From the NCBI GenBank assembly GCA_023227965.1, contig JALOCA010000059.1:1-13541 (forward strand): a DNA stretch of 13,541 bases, read 5' to 3'. Positions within the stretch are counted from its first letter, which is position 1. Each line of letters starts with the position of its first letter. The notes beneath the pieces are model-generated. The model made no database searches and was not told where the DNA came from. It was given only the letters and a program-made list of their open reading frames with translations. Both the position numbers and the translations under genes were made by a program. This document shows, piece by piece, positions 6,538 to 13,541 of the stretch. This stretch comes from Lentimicrobiaceae bacterium (GTDB taxonomy: Bacteria > Bacteroidota > Bacteroidia > Bacteroidales > JALOCA01).

Positions 6538-9500
6538 TTAATCAAAATACATAAATACCTTTACAGGCCCAAGCAGCCCCGAAGGAACAGGTTCCGGTTT
6601 TGTGTCTTTATTTCTATCATAGGTTCTTGCACTAATCTCAGGCACTGTAAATCTGGGATCAATAGAATAAGGGTTGATGGTTGTCCAAGTATGCTTTTCA
6701 GAACCCATTTCAACACCAAGACCATCTCCCATCAACCTGTTGAGCCATGTATTGGCAACTTTTATCTCAAGAGTATTTTCCCCACGTTTCAAAGCTTCTG
6801 TAATTTCAACACGGTAGGGCGGTGTCCAGACTATTCCGCAAATTTTCCCATTAAGTTTTACTTCTGCTATTACTTCCACACGACCCAAATCAAGATATAT
6901 TTCCTTTGAAACAGGTTGATCCCAATTAAATGAAGTTGAATAGACAGCCGATCCAGAATAATATTTAATAGCTTTTTCAGGCCTTTTACTCCAGTCGTCC
7001 AGCTTTTCAAACTTTATTGATTCCGGTACTCCCCATCCCGGAGAAAAGTTTACATTCCACGGATTGTCTATGGCCATTTCAGAGTTTGGTACAGAACCGC
7101 ATTTGTATGATTTTTTTATATTCGGGTTAGATTCTGATTTCCTGAAAACGACAAAAACCGATGCGCATGAATCCAGGCACATGGGAATTACAGTCTGTTT
7201 ATCTGTCTGACGAAATGATGCAACATCTTTTATTTCCCCAGTCACCGGATCCCATACTTCCGGTTTTTCCCCTGATATTCTGAATTTTGCAGTAAAATTT
7301 AGAGAGAATGACTGTCCGTTACTTATAAAATAAATATCAGTACCATCGATATAACGATGAATAAACCGTAAATCATTATCAATCTCTTCAGTACTAAAAT
7401 CAGGAAATAATGACATGGATTCAAGAACCTCCTTGATACCGATCCCATAAAATACCTGCCCCTTGCCGTAAGAATGCCGGATAATTGTTTTTCCATCGCA
7501 ATTACCCCATACTTCTTTGCCTATCTCGTCAACAATTTTGTCACATTGCGGGTAATTTTTTAAACCAGGATTTTGGATTGGTCGTGGACCCAAAACAATT
7601 GCTCCGGATTGTACCAGTTTTTTGATTTTTCCGGCCGCTTCAGGGCTCATTTTTTCTGAGCTGCGCAATACCAGGAGCTGATAGGATGCCCCACCTGAAG
7701 TAACAAGTCTGCCTTTACTGAATGACAAATCATTAATTAAGATTTCAGGGGGTAAAAGGTCGTAATCATATCCTTTTGGCAATTTTAAGAATTTATCAAA
7801 ATTGTCGTTTCCACCTTCCAACACCATAGGAATCGGTCCTCCCGGTTCTTCTCCATAGAAATATAAGACATCAGCAAAAGGTCTTCCTTGTTGAAGCATA
7901 AACTGACACCGTGAAAGATACGATATCCATGCATGGCCCATCTTCCACCATGTCTGCCCACGGGAAAATGCAAGTCCATAAGGGCCAAAGGCCGGACCTG
8001 GGTAAATCTTATCAATATCAGGATTATGGGCATATGTGTGGAATACAAATCGGTTGACTCCCGCACACAATGCCCCGTCTCCCTGTGCCTTAAGGGATGC
8101 CGGGCAACTCTTCCAATCCAGCTTACCTTGCGTATAAGCCTCTATCGCCACCACCTGTTTCCCTGTGATGTGAGCGGCGGAAGCGGCATACTTCATTGTA
8201 TTCCCGAACTCGTTCATGGGAACATCCACATGCAGATAATGCTGCACAGGGTCCGAAACCATTGTCTCTCCACCACCACCACTATCCTCTGCATGAACCA
8301 GTAACCCGTGCTTGTGTGCAAGTTTCCTCATTCCTCCGAAGAAAGTCTCCGATACCAGGTCGCTCATTGTCTGGCGTACATCGCAAAGGAAGCGGTCGGT
8401 AAGTTCGCGATTTTCGATAATGAAGCCGGCAAAAACCGGAAGATAGTTCAATACATCATAGCCCCTGCGTTTCCTGAACTCTTCCCGAAAAACCGGTGAC
8501 CAATTCTGAGAACCTACTTCCCAGCTATCGAAAGTGATACTTGTAAGACTTTTCGAATTTACAGATGCTCCATCTTTGAGTATTTCACCGGCATAATGAT
8601 CAAAATGAGTGGAAATTGCCTCCGGGTTAAATTTGTCACATTCCAGGCCGGTTGCTTCGGGCGCTGCCGGTGCATTCTTTGTCCCTGTATTGCGATATCC
8701 GACACGCACTACAGTCCATGATTTTCCTAAAGGAGCTGTCCAGGTCAGATTCCTGAACGTATCAAGTTGGTTTGTAAGATCCAGAATATTGTCAAACGGG
8801 ACTGTGGATCCCTCTTCTGAAGGCAAGACCGGCTCTGAGATAAATGTTCGGCCCAACTCGCCCATCTTACTATTGAGTGAGTAAATTGCAGGGTCTGATG
8901 AAAACAAAACCCGCTTTAGCACCAGTTTTGCAGGGCCTCTCCATTCCAGACGAAAGAACCGCGCTGTCGTTTGCGGGATGGCGTGGGTCACGCTTGGATC
9001 CTTGCGGTGAAACAGTGAAAAATAGGAAGAAAGTTGGACAATCTCCCGAAATTCACGTCCATCATTACTCTCCAGAACTACAGCGCGGTGTTCATCCGGA
9101 TTAGTTGCTGTTGATCCGGTAATCGTTAACGAACGACAAGTTACCTCTGTTGGAAACTCGAACTGCACCCATGATGATTGTCCGGCATCTATTGACAGTT
9201 CAGAAACTTCCTCAGCTTTAGCATTGTCCCTGATTTCACGATTTAATATATCCGGATCTTTTATAAAATTGCTCGTTATTTTAGGAACTGGCAAGGCTTT
9301 TATATCCTTCCAGACAGATGGAGTGGGGAATGCCAAAACGGCAATATCCCGGTAAAATGTATTTCCCTTTTGGGGCCATGATGGTGGAGCTTCCAATTGT
9401 AGCGTCGCACCGCCTGCGATATTATGTTTTGTGTGGACGATGTGCATCATATTCTTGTCCGGCGTAATCCATGGACCTCCGGAACCATTCCATCCGGCAC

Positions 9501-9891
9501 AGTTCTGAAAATTGAATGTCAATCCCAACCGGTCACATTCGGTTAATGCATGTTTTACACACTCATGCCATTCCGCGCTAAGACAGGGAGTATTCGGTCC
9601 TGTCTCACCCATACGCGAAGTACTGAACATTGTCACTCCTTCTAGCCCGATTTGCTTAATTGCTTCCAACTCTGCGGTAATCCTTTCTTTACTGATCCGA
9701 CCTTCCCGCCAATGCCACCAGGTATGGGGTTTTGCAGAATCCGGGGGATTTAGGAACCCTGTCTCAAGTTCTTCTGAAACAAATACCCTATTCCTTTTTC
9801 TGTCCATGCAATAAAGCTCTCCTGGCATACCTCCCAATATTATTCCGGCTGTTCCTAAAGAGATATTTTCGATGAATTTTCTTCTCCTCAT
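6538..9891 (-). CDS. GH106 alpha-L-rhamnosidase with Tat-like signal
   Basis: Large inverting alpha-L-rhamnosidase-type enzyme, 1117 residues from the ATG at 9891. The frame extends two codons to a TTG (9897), but ATG is the more likely start and gives an N-terminus MRRRKFIENISLGTAG, a twin-arginine-like signal followed by a short hydrophobic stretch. Domain order: family signature FLNPP...TWWHW (about 46-61) opening the catalytic barrel; a discoidin-like beta-sandwich at about 230-318; SWEVGSQNW with Glu458; HAED (533-536); MNEFG with Glu561; and IEAYTQ with Glu584. Glu458 and Glu584 are the best catalytic candidates, by motif and by their spacing of about 126 residues. The C-terminal GH2-like sugar-binding sandwich includes LDLGRVEV and LNGKICGIVW (about 1000-1022). 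Length fits the family. It pairs with GH78 in the same operon, suggesting two different rhamnosyl linkages. Some GH106-like proteins remain uncharacterised, so specificity is open. Confidence 0.9.
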   Translation of the reverse strand: MRRRKFIENISLGTAGIILGGMPGELYCMDRKRNRVFVSEELETGFLNPPDSAKPHTWWHWREGRISKERITAELEAIKQIGLEGVTMFSTSRMGETGPNTPCLSAEWHECVKHALTECDRLGLTFNFQNCAGWNGSGGPWITPDKNMMHIVHTKHNIAGGATLQLEAPPSWPQKGNTFYRDIAVLAFPTPSVWKDIKALPVPKITSNFIKDPDILNREIRDNAKAEEVSELSIDAGQSSWVQFEFPTEVTCRSLTITGSTATNPDEHRAVVLESNDGREFREIVQLSSYFSLFHRKDPSVTHAIPQTTARFFRLEWRGPAKLVLKRVLFSSDPAIYSLNSKMGELGRTFISEPVLPSEEGSTVPFDNILDLTNQLDTFRNLTWTAPLGKSWTVVRVGYRNTGTKNAPAAPEATGLECDKFNPEAISTHFDHYAGEILKDGASVNSKSLTSITFDSWEVGSQNWSPVFREEFRKRRGYDVLNYLPVFAGFIIENRELTDRFLCDVRQTMSDLVSETFFGGMRKLAHKHGLLVHAEDSGGGGETMVSDPVQHYLHVDVPMNEFGNTMKYAASAAHITGKQVVAIEAYTQGKLDWKSCPASLKAQGDGALCAGVNRFVFHTYAHNPDIDKIYPGPAFGPYGLAFSRGQTWWKMGHAWISYLSRCQFMLQQGRPFADVLYFYGEEPGGPIPMVLEGGNDNFDKFLKLPKGYDYDLLPPEILINDLSFSKGRLVTSGGASYQLLVLRSSEKMSPEAAGKIKKLVQSGAIVLGPRPIQNPGLKNYPQCDKIVDEIGKEVWGNCDGKTIIRHSYGKGQVFYGIGIKEVLESMSLFPDFSTEEIDNDLRFIHRYIDGTDIYFISNGQSFSLNFTAKFRISGEKPEVWDPVTGEIKDVASFRQTDKQTVIPMCLDSCASVFVVFRKSESNPNIKKSYKCGSVPNSEMAIDNPWNVNFSPGWGVPESIKFEKLDDWSKRPEKAIKYYSGSAVYSTSFNWDQPVSKEIYLDLGRVEVIAEVKLNGKICGIVWTPPYRVEITEALKRGENTLEIKVANTWLNRLMGDGLGVEMGSEKHTWTTINPYSIDPRFTVPEISARTYDRNKDTKPEPVPSGLLGPVKVFMYFD

Positions 9892-9906
9892 TTTCAATGA
9901 ATTTTC
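9865..9906 (-). repeat. Imperfect direct repeat around the GH106 start
   Basis: On the coding strand GAAAATTCATTGAAAAT (9906-9890) recurs as GAAAATTCATCGAAAAT (9881-9865), 16 of 17 bases identical and 25 bases apart. The first copy lies mostly upstream and runs into the GH106 start codon. The second encodes residues 5-9 of the protein and part of the tenth. The offset is not a multiple of three. AT-rich composition makes chance possible. Confidence 0.5.
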
Positions 9907-9956
9907 CTGATTACGCTGCTATTTTCATGTCTAAGGACAATATTTTGTTCCTGCAT
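9894..9956 (-). other. Possible 20-codon ORF bridging GH29 and GH106 genes
   Basis: The gap between the GH29 stop and the GH106 ATG is almost filled by a small ORF. Its ATG shares one base with the GH29 stop (TGATG) and its own TGA ends two bases before the GH106 ATG. The peptide begins MQEQNIVLRHENSS, is polar, and has no signal or membrane segment. It may serve only to carry ribosomes across the gap (termination-reinitiation), or it may be chance, since a random 20-codon frame stays open fairly often. No product homology is recognised. Confidence 0.2.
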
Positions 9957-11320
9957 CAAAAGCACTCCATCTTTTTTATTAAAGGAGTATCTTCCGACTT
10001 TGTTATTTCAAACTTAATCCCTGTATACATTTTACCCTCAAGTTTTTCGATCCGTTTATGCCCGATACAACTTCCTTTGCTCAACGACTTCCATTCCCTG
10101 TTTTCCATTCCATAGAGATTGTATTCCCGGACCCGCTCACCTTTCGAAATTTCTTCCCGGATAACCACATAATTGACTGGCTGAGGCAATTTGAAACGGA
10201 TGGTAAAAACATTTCCTTTCCCGGATGTTGCCCCCAATGGTACTGAAAATTGTTTTTTTACTTCCTGCCCAAATTCCTCAAGACGTTTCATATCCTCATC
10301 CGGCACCAATCCACGCGAATCGACCACGATGCCCACGAGCATATTGGTATTTTGGCCTACAGTTTCGTAATACCGGTTCATCATATCATCCAGGGTGCGT
10401 ATCCGATCCTCTTCCCCTTCGTGCCAAAACCATCCCCCCTGGAAAGCCGGCTTTTCTTTGGTCCATTTTCGAAGTGCAAAATCGGCTTCCCCGGGGCACC
10501 AGAATTCCCCGGATGGATTCCCGTGCAACCCTTTAATCTGGATTACCCCTGTAGCTGAGGTTGTGGAATCTGCCCTGGCCCAGCAGGGATAGGGGGCTAC
10601 TCCACTTTCATTTCCAACCCACCTGATATTATTTATATATCCATAAGGGCCTTGAAAGGCAATCGCTTCGGGCTGGTACTTTTTAAATAACAAAGGAATT
10701 TCTACCCCTCCTTTTTCGGGTGGCAACACTCCGCCATCAAACCAGACTTCGAAAAGTTTACCATAGTTAGACCACAGCTCAGTGAGCTGAGTTTTTACGA
10801 CCTCTTTATACTTTTCCTGTTCTTCAGGATTTCCGGAAATCACAAAACCCGGATTATTCACTTTGAGATAGGCGTTAACTGATGCACTGGCATAAATGCC
10901 AGGTTTAATGCCGTACTTTTTACACGACGCGATAAAATCTTTCACGATATCGCCTTTCCCATTTCTCCACGGGGTGTTTTTAACGCTGTAAGGATGGGCT
11001 TTGGTAGGCCACAAACTGAAACCGCTACAGTGTTTGGCTACAAGGACGGCATAAGTCGCCCCCGCCGCTTTGGCTGCCCGGAGCCATTGGTCTGTATCAA
11101 GTTCCTTAGGATTGAAGACAGAAAGATCCGGCTGGTACTTCCAGTTTGCCCTAAACTTATAGGTTGGTTCAAAAACCTGCAGGTCAAAGTGGAACATGGC
11201 TCCAACTTCAGCATCGGCCCATTCAAGTTGGGATTTGGTGGGCAAAACCTGATTAGAAGGTTCACCGGAAGATATTATAAAGCAGATCATTAAAAAAAAT
11301 ATCATTTGAAATTTCATCAT
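9956..11320 (-). CDS. GH29 alpha-L-fucosidase (B-type-like), secreted
   Basis: Retaining exo-alpha-L-fucosidase of 454 residues. A hydrophobic Sec signal covers about residues 3-18; no convincing lipobox is seen. The (beta/alpha)8 domain shows AMFHFDLQVF (41-50), KHCSGFSLWPTK (96-107), and EVWFDGG with Asp195 as the expected nucleophile. WVGNESG follows, with Glu238 as candidate acid/base; the 43-residue spacing suits the B-type (alpha-1,3/1,4-preferring) subgroup. EFWCPGEAD (272-280) and GGWFWH (295-300) follow, then the NTNMLVG...GLVPDEDM segment near 324-344. A C-terminal beta-domain (about 360-454) completes the usual architecture. The common GH29 KHHDGF motif is KHCSGF here, and the early HWG-type motif is HFD, so the fucose pocket may be altered. 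ATG at 11320 overlaps the GH78 stop; a second ATG directly follows (11317). It could act on another 6-deoxy or galacto-configured sugar. Confidence 0.91.
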   Translation of the reverse strand: MMKFQMIFFLMICFIISSGEPSNQVLPTKSQLEWADAEVGAMFHFDLQVFEPTYKFRANWKYQPDLSVFNPKELDTDQWLRAAKAAGATYAVLVAKHCSGFSLWPTKAHPYSVKNTPWRNGKGDIVKDFIASCKKYGIKPGIYASASVNAYLKVNNPGFVISGNPEEQEKYKEVVKTQLTELWSNYGKLFEVWFDGGVLPPEKGGVEIPLLFKKYQPEAIAFQGPYGYINNIRWVGNESGVAPYPCWARADSTTSATGVIQIKGLHGNPSGEFWCPGEADFALRKWTKEKPAFQGGWFWHEGEEDRIRTLDDMMNRYYETVGQNTNMLVGIVVDSRGLVPDEDMKRLEEFGQEVKKQFSVPLGATSGKGNVFTIRFKLPQPVNYVVIREEISKGERVREYNLYGMENREWKSLSKGSCIGHKRIEKLEGKMYTGIKFEITKSEDTPLIKKMECF

Positions 11321-13541
11321 TGCTGTTTTAAAATCGAGTGTTGTAAACTGAACATATAATTGCCGCTACCAATTTCAATTTTAACTTTTCCGTTTTCTGT
11401 TGAAACTTTGTATAAACCATCATTCGGTAAGGGCAGGTTATTGAGTAAAATACTTTTTTCTTCACCATTTTCGAAGCAGACAGTAGCCGATGAATTTGGT
11501 GGGACTGAACAAGTATAAATCATTTTATCGTCTTCAAGCTTCCATGCTGATTTGATGGTTCCATAAAAAGTATTTAATTCAGCAGAAGTTGATTTCAGAC
11601 CACCACCTTGATGTGGTTGAAGGATAAAATGCTTATAGCCTGGCATTTGCGAGTCAATAATAATTCCAGCAACATAACTATAAAGCCATTCACCAATTGC
11701 ACCCAATGCATAATGATTAAAGCTATTCATGGTGGCAGTTTGGAACGAACCATTGGATTTCTGTCCGTCCCACCGTTCCCAGATGGTTGTCGCCCCTTGA
11801 GTCACCTGATAAAGCCACGATGGATATTCTTTTCGCATCAGCAACATAAAAGCTAAGTCAGCATAACCGTGATCCGACAGGACTTTACAAAGTAATTGGG
11901 TTCCAACAATCCCCGTGGTCAGATGTTTCATTTTCCGGACATCCTCCGCCAGATAACTGGCAGCTTTTAAAACCAAAGTATCAGGTATCAGCCCAAAAGA
12001 CAAAGCCAGGGCATAAGCGGTTTGAGTGTTTGAAACCAAACGACCGGAAGAAGTAACATATTCATTCAGGAAAGCTTTCTTTATACTCCGAGCCAGTTCT
12101 TCGTATTTGCGGGCATCATCTGTTTTGCCAAGAATTGTAGCTATCTGTGCCAACAGCTCTGTTGAGGAGGCATAATAGGCATTGGTAATCAAATCTTTAT
12201 CTGTTATGGCTGCAGGATTATCCTGCTCGTCAGAAGCAAAAGCCAGCCAATCACCAAAACCGTAATCGCCTGTCCACAGATTATCTTGTCCTGATTTCTG
12301 GTGCATGAATTCAACCCAGGCTTTCATGCTCAAATACTGGTTTTGAAGGATCCTTATGTCTCCATAAGCCTGATAAACTCTCCACGGTATAACAACCGCG
12401 GCATCTCCCCACCCGGCACTAATACCCCTACCACTCAGGGCATCCGGAATTGTTCCAGGGACTCCACCATTTTTAAATTGGTCAGCAGATAGGTCAAACA
12501 TCCAATTTGTATAAAATGGTGCAACACTAAAATTAAATGCTGCTGTTGAACTGAAAAACTGTGCGTCACCAATCCATCCGAGGCGCTCATTGCGTTGAGG
12601 ACAATCAGTTGGGACTGCGAAGAAGTTACCTCTCTGAGTCCATTGAATATTATGCTGCAATTGATTAATCAATGAGTCTGAACAAACGAACGAACCAGTT
12701 AACGGCATGTCTGAATGAATTACTATCCCCGTAATGGTATTCAGGTCAGGGATACCAGTGAAATGTTCCAATTTCACGTACCTGAATCCATGATATGTAA
12801 AATGAGATTCGAAGATTTCTTCTCCCACTCCATTTAATATGTACTTATCGGTAGCTTTTGCTGCACGTAGATTATCGGTATAAAAATTTTCTTCTTTGTC
12901 AAGCACTTCAGCAAACTTCATAACCACCCAATCGCCCTTTTCTCCCTTTACTTTTAATCTTACCCAGCCAACCATATTTTGTCCCAAATCATAGACTATT
13001 TCCCCTTTAGGAGTCTTAATAATTTTTTTTGTCTTAATTTCAGTAATCGCCCTGATAGGATAACTACGGGAAGCTACAAGAATATTTCGTGGATGATCGA
13101 AAATTTTAGCCTGAGAAAAGGTTTGAGAAACAAAACCTGGCTGATCCCACCCAGGGATATCAAGACGGGCATCATAAATCTCCCCATTATAAATATCTGA
13201 TTCAATGATCGGTCCATTCCCGGTTTGCCAAGAGCCATCTGTCGTTATCTGATTAACAGTCCCATCAGTATATTTAATCTCAAGCAGTGCAAACAGAGAT
13301 AGCTTATCACCATAATAATTCCCAGCTTTGGTAAGCACAATATTCCCACGGTACCAGCCATCGCCAACAACAGCACCGATGGCATTTTCAGGTTTTAACA
13401 TGCGGATAACGTCGTAAGTCTGGTATTGCAACCGCTTGTTATAACTGGTCCATCCGGGAGTAAAAAGATCCGAACCCACTTTTTTCCCGTTCAGAAAGAC
13501 CTGATAAAGTCCTAATGAAGTAATATACAACCGGGCTGACT
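11317..13541 (-). CDS. GH78 alpha-L-rhamnosidase, 5' end cut by window edge
   Basis: Inverting exo-hydrolase that would release terminal alpha-L-rhamnose from oligo- or polysaccharides. The frame stays open to base 13541, so the true start lies outside. The TTG at 13530 reads as an internal Leu (preceded by Ser-Ala-Arg) and is not a start. Numbering from that Leu, the Bac_rhamnosid_N beta-sandwich covers about 1-140 (GLYQVFLNGKKVG, then PGWTSY and QYQTYDV), a second beta-domain about 160-275 (YDLGQNMVGW), the six-hairpin (alpha/alpha)6 catalytic barrel about 280-625, and a C-terminal beta-domain about 627-737. The barrel carries DCPQRNERLGW (309-319) with Glu315 as likely general acid, and IWERWDG with Glu585 as likely base. 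Both are typical of GH78. Roughly 150-200 residues, including any signal peptide, are probably missing. The stop overlaps the GH29 start (ATGA), suggesting translational coupling. The family call is firm; the substrate is not. Confidence 0.95.
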   Translation of the reverse strand, partial: SARLYITSLGLYQVFLNGKKVGSDLFTPGWTSYNKRLQYQTYDVIRMLKPENAIGAVVGDGWYRGNIVLTKAGNYYGDKLSLFALLEIKYTDGTVNQITTDGSWQTGNGPIIESDIYNGEIYDARLDIPGWDQPGFVSQTFSQAKIFDHPRNILVASRSYPIRAITEIKTKKIIKTPKGEIVYDLGQNMVGWVRLKVKGEKGDWVVMKFAEVLDKEENFYTDNLRAAKATDKYILNGVGEEIFESHFTYHGFRYVKLEHFTGIPDLNTITGIVIHSDMPLTGSFVCSDSLINQLQHNIQWTQRGNFFAVPTDCPQRNERLGWIGDAQFFSSTAAFNFSVAPFYTNWMFDLSADQFKNGGVPGTIPDALSGRGISAGWGDAAVVIPWRVYQAYGDIRILQNQYLSMKAWVEFMHQKSGQDNLWTGDYGFGDWLAFASDEQDNPAAITDKDLITNAYYASSTELLAQIATILGKTDDARKYEELARSIKKAFLNEYVTSSGRLVSNTQTAYALALSFGLIPDTLVLKAASYLAEDVRKMKHLTTGIVGTQLLCKVLSDHGYADLAFMLLMRKEYPSWLYQVTQGATTIWERWDGQKSNGSFQTATMNSFNHYALGAIGEWLYSYVAGIIIDSQMPGYKHFILQPHQGGGLKSTSAELNTFYGTIKSAWKLEDDKMIYTCSVPPNSSATVCFENGEEKSILLNNLPLPNDGLYKVSTENGKVKIEIGSGNYMFSLQHSILKQQ

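Larger units (their letters stand above)
80..13541 (-). other. Seven-gene polysaccharide-degradation operon (partial)
   Basis: All genes share one strand. The gaps in transcription order are a 4-base overlap (GH78 to GH29), about 64 bases to the GH106 ATG, then 32, 31, 34 and 52 bases. No gap shows a convincing Bacteroidota-type promoter (TAnnTTTG) or a terminator, so one transcript starting beyond base 13541 is likely. Transport and regulatory genes of the locus, if any, lie outside the window. Confidence 0.75.

Noticed and set aside
8271..8284. CCA trinucleotide run
   Set aside because: It encodes the glycine run next to the HAED motif of the GH106 protein; it is not a CRISPR or independent repeat.
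9895..9897. TTG as the GH106 start
   Set aside because: An ATG two codons downstream gives a normal Tat-like N-terminus; no upstream ATG exists in frame before a TAG.
10225..10558. Overlapping plus-strand open frames opposite the GH29 gene
   Set aside because: They are shadows of the GH29 coding sequence, whose motifs are clear; two overlapping frames with no motif are not credible genes.
13528..13530. TTG as a possible start of the GH78 gene
   Set aside because: The frame is open upstream to the window edge and the residues before it (Ser-Ala-Arg) continue the N-domain strand, so the gene is truncated by the window.

Overview
This window looks like part of a carbohydrate-degradation locus (a PUL-type enzyme cassette) from a member of the Bacteroidota. 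The reasons are the mix of secreted glycosidase families, leaders that are AT-rich with no clear Shine-Dalgarno sequence, and short gaps between co-oriented genes. The species cannot be named from the sequence. One protein has a Tat-like signal, which hints at an environmental rather than a classic gut Bacteroides lineage, but this is weak evidence.

All seven full-size genes lie on the minus strand, so transcription runs from high to low coordinates. In that order they are: a GH78 alpha-L-rhamnosidase cut by the right window edge (11317-13541); a GH29 alpha-L-fucosidase, B-type-like (9956-11320, ATGA overlap with the GH78 gene); a GH106 alpha-L-rhamnosidase (6538-9891); a 749-residue right-handed beta-helix protein with two N-terminal Ig-like domains (4256-6505); a five-bladed beta-propeller glycosidase of the GH43/GH32 superfamily (3211-4224); a GH28-like beta-helix protein with an inserted module (1695-3176); and a two-domain esterase, SGNH plus alpha/beta hydrolase (80-1642). 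Gaps run from a 4-base overlap to about 64 bases, and no stretch over 300 bases lacks a gene. No SusC/SusD pair, sensor, transporter, RNA gene, CRISPR array or insertion sequence is present in the window.

Taken together, the genes suggest stepwise breakdown of a rhamnose- and fucose-containing acidic polysaccharide, for example a rhamnogalacturonan-type pectin or an algal or microbial deoxysugar polymer. The rhamnosidases and fucosidase would remove terminal deoxysugars, the beta-helix proteins would cut uronate-type linkages, the propeller enzyme would remove another side-chain sugar, and the esterase would strip acyl groups. The substrate is an inference.

No wholly new system is obvious. 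The parts most worth a second look are: the unassigned 749-residue beta-helix protein; the noncanonical GH28-like protein; the double esterase; a near-perfect 26-base tandem duplication that copies the GH28-like start codon and creates a 9-codon leader ORF whose stop overlaps the real start; a 20-codon ORF exactly bridging the GH29 and GH106 genes; and a strong hairpin inside the last codons of the esterase gene.
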